Shown here: positions 7,343-15,811 of the stretch, in pieces
Layout of the letters: the number at the start of each line of letters is the position of its first letter
How positions within the stretch are numbered: the first letter of the stretch is position 1
Assembly: GCF_042643265.1 (NCBI RefSeq)
Contig: NZ_JBHRRZ010000009.1
Location: 1-64,000, forward strand
Length of the DNA stretch: 64,000 bases
Direction: 5' to 3'
From: Virgibacillus_O sediminis
Lineage (GTDB): Bacteria; Bacillota; Bacilli; Bacillales; Amphibacillaceae
The notes under the pieces: model-generated
Databases searched by the model: none
The model's input: the letters and a program-made list of their open reading frames with translations, nothing else
What the model was told of the DNA's origin: nothing
Position numbers and translations under genes: made by a program

Positions 7343-9172
7343 ATGAGAATTAATCATAACATCGCGGCACTAAACACCTATCGCCAATTAGGGGCAGCCA
7401 ATAATGCTCAGCAAAGTTCTATGGAAAAATTGTCCTCTGGTTTACGTATCAATAATGCTTCAGATGATGCGGCAGGTCTAGCAATCTCTGAAAAAATGAG
7501 AGGGCAAATCCGTGGTTTAGAACAAGCACAAATAAACGCCCAGGATGGTATTTCACTAATTCAAACGGCAGAGGGTGCTTTGAATGAGACCCATTCCATT
7601 TTGCAACGGATGCGTGAACTTGCAACACAAGCATCCAATGACACGAATACTACTGAAGATCGTAAAGAAATTCAAAAAGAGATTAATCAATTAACGTCTG
7701 AAGTGAATCGTATTGGGAACACTACTGAGTTTAATACGAAGAAATTATTAAAAGGATCCAGTGATTCTGAAGCTATTAATAATATTATGGACGGTATTAA
7801 AAATAAAGGATGGTTAACCCAGGCTGAAGATCGTATTTTTGCTCAGTTTGGACTACAAGGGAATGGTGAAAATCTTACAATTAAGTTTGAAAGTGATTCA
7901 CCTGGCGGGACTGCTGCTTATGTCACAGGTTCAACTGGTACGACTGATCAGACATTAACCATTGATCTCAATGACTTTTCTCCAAGCGCTGGTGACAGTG
8001 GTGATAATGGGAGTGGTGGAGCCAACTATAGTGATCGTGTCCTAGCCCATGAAATGGTACATGCTGTAATGAATTCAGAGTTTGGTGTTCAAGATACGAT
8101 TGAAATGGCTAGCTGGTTTAAAGAGGGATCTGCTGAACTAATCCATGGTGGAGACGAAAGGTTAGAAAATTATATCTCCGACGGTGCAGGTAGTTTAGAT
8201 CCAGCTAAGGTTGATGACATGGTTGCACGTGCTACTGAATTGCTAAGTGGTGCGGAGTGGAACGGAGATAGTAAAGACTATGCTGCAGGATATTTGATTA
8301 TGAAATATGTTGACAGTGAAGCTATTACAAGTACTAAGGATATTATGACAGACATCAAGTCATTAGTTGGTTCTAATACAGGTGATACTGCAGTTGAACA
8401 AGCCATTGTAAACAATACTTCCTTTGCAGACTTTAATTCATTTGTAACTACCTTTTCTGGGCTTGACGCTTCGGCAGTCGGTGGGTTTATTAATTTTACT
8501 GATGGAGCGGAAGCAGATACAGGTGCAATAGGTGGCTCTGACAATGGTGGATCAGCTCTTACAGCGGAAAGTGTATTTGATAATACGACAGGTGTTACAG
8601 CAGGTCAAATTTCAAAGTATTTTACAGCTACAATTCAAGACCCAAGTGAAATTACTTCAACTCTTGCCTTACAAATCGGTGCCAATACTGGTCAAAGCTT
8701 TAGTATTGATTTGAAGGATATGCGAGCTGGTGCACTGACAATAAGTGGTAATGCAGGACAAGAAGTAACAGCAGAAGACGGAAAAACAAAAGCATATTAT
8801 ACAGAAATAGAAAATTCGATTTCTTCTAATGGTGTAACGAATGGAACAAATAATGAAGTGGTAGAGTATGCATTAGATGTGTCAACACATGAAAAAGCTA
8901 CTGCCGCGATTGAGATTTTTGATGATGCAATTGCTAAAGTATCCAGCTTCCGTTCTGAACTAGGTGCTTCTAAAAATCGTTTAGAACATACAATTAATAA
9001 CTTAGGTACTTCAGCTGAAAACTTAACAGCTGCGGAATCTCGTATAAGAGACGTCGATATGGCGAAAGAAATGATGAACCAAACTAAATCATCAATTCTT
9101 GCTCAAGCATCTCAAGCAATGCTTGTACAAGCTAACCAAATGCCACAAGGAGTTTTACAGCTTCTTCGTTAA
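7343..9172 (+). CDS. Flagellinolysin: flagellin with an inserted zinc metallopeptidase domain
   Basis: The ends are full flagellin D0/D1 domains (MRINHNIAALNTYRQLGAAN; C-terminal ENLTAAESRIRDVDMAKEMM). In place of the usual variable region, residues about 145-370 form a protease domain with HEMVH at 236-240 (HExxH zinc site) and WFKEGSAELIHG, where E261 is the likely third zinc ligand of a gluzincin. This is the flagellinolysin architecture, known to give filaments that digest protein outside the cell. The start at 7343 fits the GGGGGAA at 7331-7337 better than the ATG at 7337. No promoter is visible in the short gap after the flagellin terminator, so partial read-through is likely. Length is 609 residues. 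Confidence 0.92.
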   Translation: MRINHNIAALNTYRQLGAANNAQQSSMEKLSSGLRINNASDDAAGLAISEKMRGQIRGLEQAQINAQDGISLIQTAEGALNETHSILQRMRELATQASNDTNTTEDRKEIQKEINQLTSEVNRIGNTTEFNTKKLLKGSSDSEAINNIMDGIKNKGWLTQAEDRIFAQFGLQGNGENLTIKFESDSPGGTAAYVTGSTGTTDQTLTIDLNDFSPSAGDSGDNGSGGANYSDRVLAHEMVHAVMNSEFGVQDTIEMASWFKEGSAELIHGGDERLENYISDGAGSLDPAKVDDMVARATELLSGAEWNGDSKDYAAGYLIMKYVDSEAITSTKDIMTDIKSLVGSNTGDTAVEQAIVNNTSFADFNSFVTTFSGLDASAVGGFINFTDGAEADTGAIGGSDNGGSALTAESVFDNTTGVTAGQISKYFTATIQDPSEITSTLALQIGANTGQSFSIDLKDMRAGALTISGNAGQEVTAEDGKTKAYYTEIENSISSNGVTNGTNNEVVEYALDVSTHEKATAAIEIFDDAIAKVSSFRSELGASKNRLEHTINNLGTSAENLTAAESRIRDVDMAKEMMNQTKSSILAQASQAMLVQANQMPQGVLQLLR

Positions 9173-9190
9173 TTTTAGATAATTTAAAAG

Positions 9191-9218
9191 GACTCTAGTT
9201 TTCTAGGGTCTCTTTTGT
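9191..9218 (+). terminator. Intrinsic terminator after flagellinolysin
   Basis: Arms GACTCTAG (9191-9198) and CTAGGGTC (9203-9210) are followed by a T-rich tract. Confidence 0.75.
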
Positions 9219-9303
9219 TTAAAATAACGTTATTGAGAACTATGCAAATAGAGGTTTTGAATCAGACCATTGATAATTAAGCTGATTGATAGGAGGAAAC
9301 AAG

Positions 9304-9543
9304 ATGGATAAAGATCAACAAGAATTAAAAAAATTTCTTGAAGACCAGCTTCAATGGTGTAAGGACCAAGATCATATCTTAGAAGAAATAGACTCCAAGC
9401 TCCATGAAATGAAAAGGTTGGCTGAGTATGCGCTCACACACGAGCTTAGCTTGGTAGAAGTGGAAGAGTTGAATGCCCAATTAAATAATTTGAAAAGCGA
9501 AGTTCATTCCCTAGAAAAGCAAATACAATCTGTAGTTCACTAG
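9304..9543 (+). CDS. Small coiled-coil protein, unknown
   Basis: The start at 9304 follows a good AGGAGG (9291-9296). The 79-residue product is acidic and almost wholly helical, with heptad-like spacing (LHEMKRLAEYAL, EELNAQLNNLKSEVHSLEKQ). It has no signal peptide or membrane segment. I do not recognise a family. It stands between two flagellins and a YjfB-type motility gene, so a role in flagellar assembly, such as a chaperone-like partner, is possible but unproven. Confidence 0.75.
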   Translation: MDKDQQELKKFLEDQLQWCKDQDHILEEIDSKLHEMKRLAEYALTHELSLVEVEELNAQLNNLKSEVHSLEKQIQSVVH

Positions 9544-9562
9544 AAAAAAGGATGTGTTTCAG

Positions 9563-9763
9563 ATGGATATAGCATTAATGTCAATGGTACTTAGTCAAGG
9601 GCAAATCCAACAGCAAGCTTCCATGTCAGTAATGAAAATGGCAATGGGTGATGCAAAACAACAAGGTGAAGCTGTACAGCAGCTGATGAGCACAGCAAAT
9701 CCAATAGCGACCCAACACGTTGCCCAACCACATTTAGGCGGGAACGTTGATTTGAAGGGGTAG
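9563..9763 (+). CDS. YjfB-family putative motility protein
   Basis: The 66-residue protein beginning MDIALMSMVLSQGQIQQQAS matches the pattern of the YjfB_motility family: small, Gln/Met-rich, starting MDI..LSM. The family is linked to motility by sigma-D control in Bacillus, but its molecular role is not known. The ATG at 9563 is chosen to match family starts; an AAAAAGGA lies about 10 bases upstream and a GTG at 9554 is an alternative. It follows the previous gene by 19 bases and is closed by a terminator. Confidence 0.75.
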   Translation: MDIALMSMVLSQGQIQQQASMSVMKMAMGDAKQQGEAVQQLMSTANPIATQHVAQPHLGGNVDLKG

Positions 9764-9775
9764 AGAAATGAGGTG

Positions 9776-9806
9776 GAGTAACCAAATTAAGGTTACTCTT
9801 TTTTTG
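9776..9806 (+). terminator. Intrinsic terminator of the flagellin locus
   Basis: Arms GAGTAACC (9776-9783) and GGTTACTC (9791-9798) are followed by a run of T. Confidence 0.88.
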
Positions 9807-10318
9807 GGGACAAATGGGGAGAGTTAATTGTACCAAGAAAGAATCCTGTGCTCTTCAAAAAGCATACCTGAATTGAAATAGGTAAAAACAAACCAAAATA
9901 TCGTTAAATCTTTTGTCGGAATTAGATTAGGAAATTTACAAAAGGCCTTCATTAAACCAAAAAGGGGATTGAGAAAGAAAGCAACACACAATAAGGCTTT
10001 TAAAAGGCTAAGGTGAAATTATTTTTAAGGGTCTAGGCAACTCACATATCCATAATAAGTTAGAGGAAAAAAGGAACTTTAACGAAGATCAATACATGCC
10101 CGTTCTTCCAGTTAGAATTTCTTCTCCTTAAATGCCGAGCTTCTCCTTTCCTTTAAGGAATTATTGGACCACTATCGAACCCCTCGATACACCAAATATC
10201 CCTCTCTACTTACCAAATTTGGCGTATTTTGCATATTTAATGTTTTGGAATTTCAGATAGCGGGTAGTCATATTGGTGGTGGGGCTATTACATAGCACCC
10301 GGATAATGAATAGAGCAA
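9807..10318. other. Non-coding gap upstream of the S-layer gene
   Basis: No gene is supported. The stretch includes AATAAGGCTTTTAAAAGGCT (9990-10009), similar to AAATAAGCCTTTTAAAAGGG at 911-930, and short frames with many stops. The region must contain the S-layer gene promoter, but I could not pick one with confidence. The ribosome site GGGAGGA lies at 10320-10326. Confidence 0.5.
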
Positions 10319-10334
10319 AGGGAGGATTTACTTC

Positions 10335-13262
10335 ATGGCAAATAAAAAGAAAAACTACCGTAAAATAGCAGCATCTTCTATGGCAGCAACAGCAGCGGTG
10401 GCAGTAGCCGCACCTGCAGTATCCGCTGACCAGCATGACGTTACAGAACAGTTTACAGACATCCAACCTGGAGAGTCCCACTACGATGCAGTCCAATGGA
10501 TTGCTGACCGTGGTATTGAGGGTTATGAGGATGGTTCTTTTGGTGTCTATAATGACGTAACCCGTCCCCATGCAGCCATCTTCTTGACAAGGGCTCTGGA
10601 ACTGAATATGGTATCCGCTGACCAAGTTGGCGAATATTTCAATGATGTACAGCCAAATGACCTTTATGCCGATTTTATTGCAACTGTCGGTGCTAATGGA
10701 ACGTTCAAAGGTTCTAATGGAAACTTCCTTCCGGGTCAAGGACTGACTCGTGAACAAATGGCATCTGTAATTGTAAATGCATATGGTTTCGAAAATACTG
10801 GTGCTAATGTAGAAATCAACCTGGACAATGTGAATGAAACACATAAAGAAAATGTTCAGATTCTCGCTAACCTGGGTATTACCAACCAATTTGATGATTT
10901 CCGTCCGAAAGAAACGGTGAAGCGTGGCCAGTTTGCATCTTTCCTGTATCAGGCTAATCAGGTGAAAGAACAACTTCCTGCTATAAGCAATGTGAATGCA
11001 GAAACTGTAGAAGGTGTAACTACGGTGACAGCTGATGTCAATAATGTAGAAGATGGCAGAGAAGCTACTGTTGCTATCTTTAACGACACAGCAGAAGAAG
11101 CAGTAGCATCACAGACTGTTCAGGTTACAGGTGGTTCCGTATCTGCTGATTTCGAAGGCCTTGAAACAGGTAATTACACAGCTTCTGTAAGTATCGGAGA
11201 GGAGGCTGCAACTGCTGACTTTACGGTAGACGTAAGTGCGGCAATCACTCAAGCTACAGAAGCAGTAGAAGCATATGAAGCATTCACTGTTGAAACAGTA
11301 GGAGATATTCAGGAAGCTGCACAGCTTGAACAAGCTGCTCGTGAATTGGTAGAGGCTTTGGAGGATCAAGAAGTACAAACAGAACTGCAAACCCGTTTGG
11401 ATACGCAGGCATCAGCCAATACGCAGGTGGTGCAAGGGATTCTGGATGCAGTCAATACAGCTTCTGGACAGATTGATTTACTTAATGCTCTGCAAGGAGC
11501 CTTTGACAATGTAAATGCTGACCTGATCAGTGCCTATGACGAAGCACTCGATGGGACGCAGGCATCGGTAGAAGAAATCCAGAATATCATAAATGAAATC
11601 AATGTCATTGATGCCATCAATAATGCTGGCAATCAAGTAGAACTGCTTGAAGCCCTTCAAACCGGGGAAGAGCTTGGTGTTCTAGAAGGTGTCCGTGAAG
11701 CGTATATTGCTACCTACGAGGAAGGTATCAATGCCCTCGAGGAGGTAACTGTAGAGACTGTCCAAGGTGTCATTGATGCTGCAGATGATGCAGTTGTTCA
11801 AACTGCGGTAGACGCTGTTGTGGCTGCCGAGGCTGCGCCAACAAATGATACGCTTATTCAGGAAGCACAGGAAGCTATTAATGCCGTGCCAACAGATATT
11901 GTGGATGAAGAAGGAGCTAACGTAGTTGAAGGACTTCAAGAGCGTCTGGACAATGTTACGGTTGTCAATGAAGTGTTGGATGCTCAAGCTGTAAGCCAGG
12001 TACGTTTACTGGAAGCCTTGAATACCAATGGGTTTGAAAATCTGAATGAAGATCTAATTGCAGATTACAGTGAAGCCATTGCTACCGAAGCCCCAGACAC
12101 GATTGCCGACATTCAAGAAACAATAAATATGGTGAATGCAGAGAATGCTGTTGAAGCACTGGTAGTAAATGGAGAGTTAGCTGAAGGTGTCAATCAAGAG
12201 GTTATCGACAGTGCCCAAGCACTACTCGATGCCACTGAGTATGACACGACTCAAGACCCTCTCGGTTTACAAGGAACTATTAATACCGCTCAGGGTCTGC
12301 TGGACGAACAGACTGCATTGGCAACAGCTACTGACGCTATTAACGCTCTGACAGATGAGAATGGAAATCTTGCAGCGGGTGTTGACCAGGCGACAATCGA
12401 TGAGGCGCAAGAACTGCTGAATGCTACTAATTATGACACAGTAGCGGATGTCGATGGATTACAACAAGCCATTACCGATGCGCAGGCATCCCTGAATGCT
12501 CAAGCATTGGCAGCAGCTACTGACGCTATTAACGCGCTGACAGATGAAGCAGGAAATCTCGCAGCAGGGGTAGATCAGGCGACAATCAATGAGGCACAAG
12601 AACTGCTGAATGCTACTGATTATGACACAGCAGCGGATGTCGATGGATTACAACAAGCCATCAATGATGCGCAGACCGCCTTGAATCAGCAAGCACTGAC
12701 CGCGGCAACAGATGCTATTAATGCTCTTACAGATGAGAATGGGAATCTGGTAGCAGGTGTAGACCAGGCGACAATCGATGAGGCCCAGGCACTGCTGGAT
12801 GCTGCTGACTATGACACAGCAGCGGATGTCGATGGATTACAAGCGGATATCAATAGTGCACAAGATGCATTAGATACGCAAGCTATCCTTAACGCACAGA
12901 CTGCTGCAGAACTTCAACCATTGCTAGTAGAGTTGGAAGTGGCAAGCTTCAACAACCTCAGCTATGCACAGCGCTTAGAGGTATCTGAGCAGTTCATGGG
13001 TACATTGGCTGCTGGTGAGTTTACTACCACAGCGGAGATAGAGACGGCACTGGAGACAGAAGTTACTGAATTCAATACCGAATTGGACGCTGTCAATACA
13101 GCAGCGGGTATTACTGCTATGGACGCCGCCCTTACTGCGATGGAAATCCCTGAATATGAAGCTCTTGATGCTTCTGCACAATTGATCGCAGCTGAAAATG
13201 TGCTGAATAATCGGCCAGTAGATGGTTATACAACCATTGCCCAAATTGTAGAAAACTTCTAA
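10335..13262 (+). CDS. S-layer-type surface protein with three N-terminal SLH domains
   Basis: Secreted wall-bound protein. Residues 1-32 are a signal peptide (KKKNYRKIAASSMAATAAVA, cut near VSA-DQ). Three SLH domains at about 35-215 bind secondary cell wall polymer; the third has GITNQFDDFRPKETVKRGQF. The rest is an acidic, Ala-rich, helical rod. Near residues 665-853 it contains three copies of a 63-residue repeat (189 bp each, 12327-12893; motif ATDAINALTDENGNLAAGVD), preceded by one worn copy. At 975 residues with this make-up it may be the main S-layer protein or a long adhesin-like surface rod; the sequence alone cannot decide. No cysteines are seen. Confidence 0.88.
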   Translation: MANKKKNYRKIAASSMAATAAVAVAAPAVSADQHDVTEQFTDIQPGESHYDAVQWIADRGIEGYEDGSFGVYNDVTRPHAAIFLTRALELNMVSADQVGEYFNDVQPNDLYADFIATVGANGTFKGSNGNFLPGQGLTREQMASVIVNAYGFENTGANVEINLDNVNETHKENVQILANLGITNQFDDFRPKETVKRGQFASFLYQANQVKEQLPAISNVNAETVEGVTTVTADVNNVEDGREATVAIFNDTAEEAVASQTVQVTGGSVSADFEGLETGNYTASVSIGEEAATADFTVDVSAAITQATEAVEAYEAFTVETVGDIQEAAQLEQAARELVEALEDQEVQTELQTRLDTQASANTQVVQGILDAVNTASGQIDLLNALQGAFDNVNADLISAYDEALDGTQASVEEIQNIINEINVIDAINNAGNQVELLEALQTGEELGVLEGVREAYIATYEEGINALEEVTVETVQGVIDAADDAVVQTAVDAVVAAEAAPTNDTLIQEAQEAINAVPTDIVDEEGANVVEGLQERLDNVTVVNEVLDAQAVSQVRLLEALNTNGFENLNEDLIADYSEAIATEAPDTIADIQETINMVNAENAVEALVVNGELAEGVNQEVIDSAQALLDATEYDTTQDPLGLQGTINTAQGLLDEQTALATATDAINALTDENGNLAAGVDQATIDEAQELLNATNYDTVADVDGLQQAITDAQASLNAQALAAATDAINALTDEAGNLAAGVDQATINEAQELLNATDYDTAADVDGLQQAINDAQTALNQQALTAATDAINALTDENGNLVAGVDQATIDEAQALLDAADYDTAADVDGLQADINSAQDALDTQAILNAQTAAELQPLLVELEVASFNNLSYAQRLEVSEQFMGTLAAGEFTTTAEIETALETEVTEFNTELDAVNTAAGITAMDAALTAMEIPEYEALDASAQLIAAENVLNNRPVDGYTTIAQIVENF
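12327..12893 (+). repeat. Three tandem 189-bp repeats inside the S-layer gene
   Basis: Copies begin at about 12327 (GCTACTGACGCTATTAACGC), 12516 (same 20 bases) and 12705 (a variant), each encoding 63 residues in frame. Bases are nearly identical over long stretches, for example GCGGATGTCGATGGATTACA in each copy, which points to recent duplication. Confidence 0.9.
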
Positions 13263-13280
13263 TGCCAGAAATACTAGAGT

Positions 13281-13309
13281 AATAGGCCAGCCATTGGGTT
13301 GGCCTATTT
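13281..13309 (+). terminator. Strong hairpin after the S-layer gene
   Basis: Arms AATAGGCCAGCC (13281-13292) and GGTTGGCCTATT (13297-13308) pair over 12 bp. The T-tract is weak, so it may be a partial terminator or mRNA stabiliser that lets some transcription reach the next gene 30 bases on. Confidence 0.65.
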
Positions 13310-13338
13310 ACATACATAAGAAAAAAGGAGCTGATCGG

Positions 13339-14055
13339 ATGGAAGAACTGATGAAAATGAAAGGAACGGTGGCGGCTGAGGACTTCGAGGCAGACAGCAC
13401 ACCCGTAGATGTCCATGTTTCAGCCACTCCCTATATCAGCACGGAACAGCGTTATTCAAATATTATAAATGAATGCAATAACATGCAGAAAGCTTCTTCT
13501 ATTTCCAAAGAGGACATCGGGGAGATTGAAAGGCAATTGCACTTCCTCCCAAAGGGTTCCGAAATGTACGAAGTGTGTTTATTTCACTTGCGTACATTGA
13601 AAAAGAAATTTCCTAAGACGCCAGCCCAGATGGAAGAACAGCTGCAACCCGAAACGAAGTTGGTCCAGTTGAAACATAACCGCTTCATTGATGCTGGGAG
13701 ATGTGGCCGGAAATGGGTGGCAGAACAGCTTCCCGGTGATACAGATGATTCTAACCTTGTTCGGCTTGCCGAGGTGAAGCTCGATTTGCTAGATGAGCTT
13801 TTAAATGATTTGAAGAAAGCAGAAAAGACCGAGGAGATTATCGAGTTGTACAACCAATTGGACATTCATGTTCCTCATAATCTGAAGGAAATGACTGCTG
13901 ATAGATGGAGAGAGGATGACACCTCCAGCATCCGTACGCTGACACATGCAGTAAGCAGAGTGGAACGCTATATAGAAGAAATGAAGGAAAAGGGTATTAC
14001 AGAGGAAACGATGGATAAGGAACTTTTGGACATGATAAGAGTAAGTAAGGGATGA
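13339..14055 (+). CDS. Cytoplasmic protein of unknown function
   Basis: The start at 13339 has AAGGAG eight bases upstream; an earlier ATG at 13294 lies inside the hairpin. The 238-residue product has no signal peptide or membrane segment. It is charged and mostly helical, with coiled-coil-like stretches (EVKLDLLDELLNDLKKAEKT, HAVSRVERYIEEMKEKG). I do not recognise a family. It follows the S-layer gene in the same direction and may be co-transcribed at a low level, so a link to surface protein export or regulation is possible only by position. Confidence 0.75.
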   Translation: MEELMKMKGTVAAEDFEADSTPVDVHVSATPYISTEQRYSNIINECNNMQKASSISKEDIGEIERQLHFLPKGSEMYEVCLFHLRTLKKKFPKTPAQMEEQLQPETKLVQLKHNRFIDAGRCGRKWVAEQLPGDTDDSNLVRLAEVKLDLLDELLNDLKKAEKTEEIIELYNQLDIHVPHNLKEMTADRWREDDTSSIRTLTHAVSRVERYIEEMKEKGITEETMDKELLDMIRVSKG

Positions 14056-14235
14056 GATCTGATTTTCCAGGCAGCTGAGATGTACCAACTTACTCTCGAA
14101 ATGAGGTTTTTTGAAATTAGTAGATATTAATGGAAAGAAGAGAAAGTCATTCCGAGAGAAGCCTGCCTTCCTCGGAATGTTTACATATGAAGAGTCTTTT
14201 TCACAGCTACTACTCTCCACCAATTTTAGAGGAAT

Positions 14236-14271
14236 AAAAAAGCCATCTTCTACTAATAGAATGATGGCTTC
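14236..14271. terminator. Bidirectional terminator between convergent genes
   Basis: Arms AAGCCATC (14240-14247) and GATGGCTT (14263-14270) are flanked by an A-run on the left, which reads as a T-run on the minus strand. It serves the gtr operon on the minus strand and the gene ending at 14055. Other than this the gap 14056-14288 shows nothing. Confidence 0.75.
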
Positions 14272-14288
14272 AATAATATAAACAATAT

Positions 14289-15806
14289 TTACCTTAATTT
14301 GACAATCACCGTATCATCCACCACACGAACAGAACTCTCAGCAGGCCAAGCATCCATCTGCTCCAAGGTTCTGCTTCCTTGAAGCTCCTCTAGCTGCCCG
14401 TTGCTGGCCGCTTCTATGTTTTCCCCGATGAAGTGGTGGAGCATGACAGAGAATTGATAGGTCTGGCTTAGGAAGATATCCCCCATGGCGCCGGTCATCG
14501 AGGGAATACTCTGTGGTACGGTGTTGGACCCTAAATCCGTCTCCACGTTCGGATATCCGATCACTGCCAATGTATCAGCATTCTCATATCCTTCTGTCTG
14601 TTCGATTCTATCCAGGATTCTTAGAGTATAGCCATAGGATTTTTCGTATTTTAAGTTCATATTGAAATAGGCGATATTACTGATGATTGAGAAGTTGAAG
14701 ATGATGAGTGCTGCCAGTATGACGGTGCCCCAGGAAAACCACTGGACAGACAGTAAAGGCTTATGCATCCGGTCGTACAGGATTATCGGTAAAATATAGA
14801 TGATGGCCAGGGACATGACCATTAACATATGATAGGAAACGGCAGGTGAAACAAAGTACAGGAAGAATGAAAATACTGGCAGCAGAACGAAGCCGATTAC
14901 TATGAGTCCGATTCTGGCTAGTGCTACTTTGTGTACGATGATGGAAATGATCAGTCCTGCCACAATAGCGACAATCAACAGCACATTTAGGATTTCGAAC
15001 AAGTTGACAGGATAGTCGGTGAAAAAGCCACGAAAGAGAAATTCCTTGAAAGTATCTATAATTTCCCGTAGTTGTTCGCCCACATTTCCAAGGGACATGC
15101 CGACTTGGTCAAGGCCCTGGTAGTTCGTCATTCCTTCATATCGCTGATAGAGTTTGAAGGTAACAGCATAGAGCCCCATCCCGATGGTGGTCATAACCAT
15201 GTATTTGGAAAGCAATAAGAACAACGGCTTATAAAGGGTGTTTTTAATCAACTCGGTAACCATCCATACCGTGACCAAGGTCAGTATCAGTGTCAGGTTG
15301 GCCTGATAGATTCCGACACTCACATATACGATGGTCGAGGCCGGCAGGAATCCATACTTATATTTACCTGTCATCCATACAGCCAATACGCCCAACAGGA
15401 ACCCGGCCATGTAGGCATCAGCGGTAAACATATAAGAGAAGGTGGAAGCTACCGTCGGAAACGTAACAATTAGTCCGGCGGTCAATACAATGGATGTCTT
15501 TTTCGTCAGCTTGAAGAACTCTGTAAGGAAGACGGCGATTAACGCTAAATAAACCATTGATAATAATCCATTGATCCATGGCAGATCGAAGTACGATCCG
15601 ACTCCGCTGACGGGACCTAAAAAGAAGCGCCCCGATGTATATTTCTTCTGCTCACTGTAGATATTGAGGATTCCATCATGATTGGGAAGAGCATTGGTGA
15701 ATACAAACATATGTGTCAGGAATCCAATGATAACTGCACTTATAAAAGCGATTTTCCATTCTCTTTTTAGCATTCGATTGAAATTACTGAAAAAGTCCTC
15801 GGGCAT
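14289..15806 (-). CDS. GtrII-type membrane glucosyltransferase
   Basis: Multi-pass membrane protein of the Glucos_trans_II family. These enzymes take a sugar from an undecaprenyl-phosphate carrier outside the membrane and add it to a surface polymer. The diagnostic start (ALPNHDGILNIYSEQKKYTS GRFF) is present, followed by about ten hydrophobic segments and a soluble C-terminal domain. The start at 15806 is preferred because the AAGGAG at 15820-15815 is too near the ATG at 15812. It is the last gene of a three-gene cassette with GtrB- and GtrA-type proteins. The acceptor may be teichoic acid, wall polymer or S-layer glycan; it cannot be told from sequence. Confidence 0.85.
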   Translation of the reverse strand: MPEDFFSNFNRMLKREWKIAFISAVIIGFLTHMFVFTNALPNHDGILNIYSEQKKYTSGRFFLGPVSGVGSYFDLPWINGLLSMVYLALIAVFLTEFFKLTKKTSIVLTAGLIVTFPTVASTFSYMFTADAYMAGFLLGVLAVWMTGKYKYGFLPASTIVYVSVGIYQANLTLILTLVTVWMVTELIKNTLYKPLFLLLSKYMVMTTIGMGLYAVTFKLYQRYEGMTNYQGLDQVGMSLGNVGEQLREIIDTFKEFLFRGFFTDYPVNLFEILNVLLIVAIVAGLIISIIVHKVALARIGLIVIGFVLLPVFSFFLYFVSPAVSYHMLMVMSLAIIYILPIILYDRMHKPLLSVQWFSWGTVILAALIIFNFSIISNIAYFNMNLKYEKSYGYTLRILDRIEQTEGYENADTLAVIGYPNVETDLGSNTVPQSIPSMTGAMGDIFLSQTYQFSVMLHHFIGENIEAASNGQLEELQGSRTLEQMDAWPAESSVRVVDDTVIVKLR

Positions 15807-15811
15807 GTCCA

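Noticed and set aside
10206..10973. Long open frame on the minus strand opposite the S-layer gene
   Set aside because: Cys/Ile-rich composition, no ribosome site, fully overlapped by a gene with signal peptide and SLH domains; an antisense shadow.
12140..12893. CRISPR-like regular repeats
   Set aside because: The 189-bp period is in frame inside a coding sequence and lacks spacers; it is a protein repeat.
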